In this document: one piece after another, positions 4,360-5,456 of the stretch
Layout: each line of letters begins with the position of its first letter
How positions within the stretch are numbered: the stretch's first letter is position 1
Source of the DNA: Bacteroidales bacterium
Lineage (GTDB): Bacteria; Bacteroidota; Bacteroidia; Bacteroidales; Paludibacteraceae
Direction: 5' to 3'
Assembly (NCBI GenBank): GCA_018066005.1
Contig: JAGHSG010000093.1
Span: 1-5,456 of the forward strand
Length of the DNA: 5,456 nucleotides
The notes under the pieces: model-generated
What the model was told of the DNA's origin: nothing
Seen by the model: only the letters and a program-made list of their open reading frames with translations
Database searches by the model: none
Made by a program: the position numbers and the translations under genes

Positions 4360-5456
4360 TCAATAACATTTCGAGTAATCAATATACAACTGATTGGTGT
4401 TTAGATATGAATTGTAATTAGATCCTTTGCTTGTATAAATAAGATTATCCAATTTCAATTCTCCATCAATATTCATCATAAGCCAAATCACATCTAAAAA
4501 CAAATTACCATATTCGTCCATTAACTGAACTTCATAAATATTATCTATTCCGTAATAGTTAGAGACCACTACTTCCCCTGATGGACAATCTTGACAAGCT
4601 CTAAAAATATCCGCTTCCATTGCCTCATCTTTCATACGTTCATAAAACCGTGTAGTAGTAATTGACCAATCATATTGCTTCGTTGTAGATAGATTAACAT
4701 AAAATGCTTGAATTTTTTCTGCCATTTTTTGTTGTTGAAGTGTTTTATTCTCGGTGAAAGATTCTGACAAATATACTTCAAGCTCTGTTGATTTTCTTGC
4801 GGATTCTATAGCTTCATGACTACCGGCAAAGAGCGAACATTTAATAATAAAAACTAACAAAAATACAAAAGTACCTATTCCAATAATTTGCACGATGTCT
4901 TTCTCTTTAATATAACTATCTTGTACGGATGTTTTAAGATGTACTTTTTCTTTTATTTGATTCCAACTCCAATAATGTAATTGATGTTGTTTGGAAATTG
5001 CTTCAAATCCATTATGGAAACGGTTGGTATATATGTATGCAGAAAGACATTCTATGATTATAAAAAATAGAATAAAGCCATTCATATTAAATCCATCAGC
5101 CACTGCATTAATCATTCTAACGAATTCTATTATTTCTATAATTACTCCACCTACTGAAATAATAGAACACCCCATTAGTGTATAATAGCATAGATAAATA
5201 ATGGTTGCGTTTTGCTTTTTAAGTTGTACACAATAAATAATACATACGACGATAGCAAAGAAAACGACAAAAGTAAGAATAGGAACTATCGTAGAAAGTA
5301 CATCATTAAAACGTAATATCGCTATAGGAGTAGCTATATCATTAATAAATCCATTACTTCTTAACCATCGAAGAATTATACCAATCCAACCGCTATCAAA
5401 TAACCCAATATAAGTATCTACATTAAATAAAGAGGATATTACTGATGCTATAGAAG
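4360..5456 (-). CDS. Unrecognised multi-pass membrane protein, 5' end beyond window
   Basis: The frame stays open from the TGA at 4362-4360 to the right edge with no stop, giving at least 365 codons. The first in-frame ATG (5175) lies in a hydrophobic stretch, so it is internal and the real start is outside. Numbered from the first full codon in the window (5454), an N-terminal part with IGLFDSGWIGIILRWLRSNG (16-35) precedes hydrophobic segments at about 52-77, 83-112, 126-146 and 187-210. A basic, aromatic loop (about 147-186) separates the last two. The soluble C-terminal domain (about 211-364) has an amphipathic helix, a CxxC pair (RACQDC, cysteines 287 and 290) and a terminal cysteine (363). 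Its ending, with hydrophobic strands then DGELKLDNLIY, resembles NTF2-like (SnoaL/DUF3828-type) folds; this is inference. Codon use is far more AT-rich than the genes to the left. I do not know the function. Confidence 0.8.
   Translation of the reverse strand, partial: SIASVISSLFNVDTYIGLFDSGWIGIILRWLRSNGFINDIATPIAILRFNDVLSTIVPILTFVVFFAIVVCIIYCVQLKKQNATIIYLCYYTLMGCSIISVGGVIIEIIEFVRMINAVADGFNMNGFILFFIIIECLSAYIYTNRFHNGFEAISKQHQLHYWSWNQIKEKVHLKTSVQDSYIKEKDIVQIIGIGTFVFLLVFIIKCSLFAGSHEAIESARKSTELEVYLSESFTENKTLQQQKMAEKIQAFYVNLSTTKQYDWSITTTRFYERMKDEAMEADIFRACQDCPSGEVVVSNYYGIDNIYEVQLMDEYGNLFLDVIWLMMNIDGELKLDNLIYTSKGSNYNSYLNTNQLYIDYSKCY

Noticed and set aside
4324..4360. Imperfect inverted repeat ATGAAA...TTTCAT with inner palindrome TATTTGCAAATA just past the minus-strand stop
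   Set aside because: The stem has two adjacent A-A mismatches, is almost all A/T and is not followed by a useful T-run. The hairpin at 4246-4276 is a much better terminator, and AT-rich palindromes of this size arise by chance.
5173..5175. ATG at 5175 as the start of the minus-strand membrane protein
   Set aside because: The same frame continues upstream without a stop for 93 more codons to the window edge, and encodes another membrane segment just before it. The ATG is internal.
4991..5185. 64-codon plus-strand frame opposite the membrane-protein gene
   Set aside because: It lies wholly antisense to a longer, hydrophobic, protein-like frame, and its composition follows from that complement.

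Overview
The window looks like a chromosomal segment from a Bacteroidales bacterium, probably Prevotella- or Bacteroides-like. Three things suggest this: a short (191-residue) adenylate kinase lacking the long zinc-type LID insert, an Obg GTPase ending in an acidic tail with EEWDLDKYRGIGW, and a ClC protein of the DDISHGITKILYAIS / GGSVGAEAPIV type. None of the starts has a convincing Shine-Dalgarno sequence, which also fits Bacteroidetes. This placement rests on recalled family features, not on a database search.

Layout. (1) 18-281 (+) encodes an HU-type DNA-binding protein and is closed by a strong intrinsic terminator at 299-332. (2) 370-945 (+) encodes adenylate kinase. (3) A 42-base gap made almost entirely of a degenerate 7-bp tandem repeat leads into obg (988-2172, +), a ribosome-associated GTPase. 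(4) A ClC-family chloride channel/transporter with two C-terminal CBS domains (about 2154-3935, +) overlaps the end of obg and probably starts at TTG. adk, obg and the ClC gene are co-directional and closely spaced, and look like one transcription unit.

(5) From 3936 to 4359 there is no convincing gene. This gap holds four unrelated structures in a row: a GC-rich alternative-pairing inverted repeat, a 16-bp AT-rich hairpin followed by a 12-bp palindrome, three 11-bp ACGGAG-type repeats, and a hairpin that best serves as terminator for the opposite strand. (6) From 4360 to the right edge, on the minus strand, lies the 3' part of a long, AT-rich membrane-protein gene. Its frame stays open past the last base, so the ATG at 5175 is internal and the true start is outside the window. 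It has about four membrane segments and a soluble C-terminal domain that may be NTF2-like. I do not recognise the family.

Biologically, the left 3.9 kb is housekeeping: nucleoid structure, adenylate balance, GTP-dependent ribosome assembly control and anion transport. The right 1.1 kb is compositionally different, convergent with the housekeeping block and possibly accessory. I see no CRISPR array, RNA gene, transposase or recognisable defence module. The least explained parts are the intergenic structures and the unnamed membrane protein.
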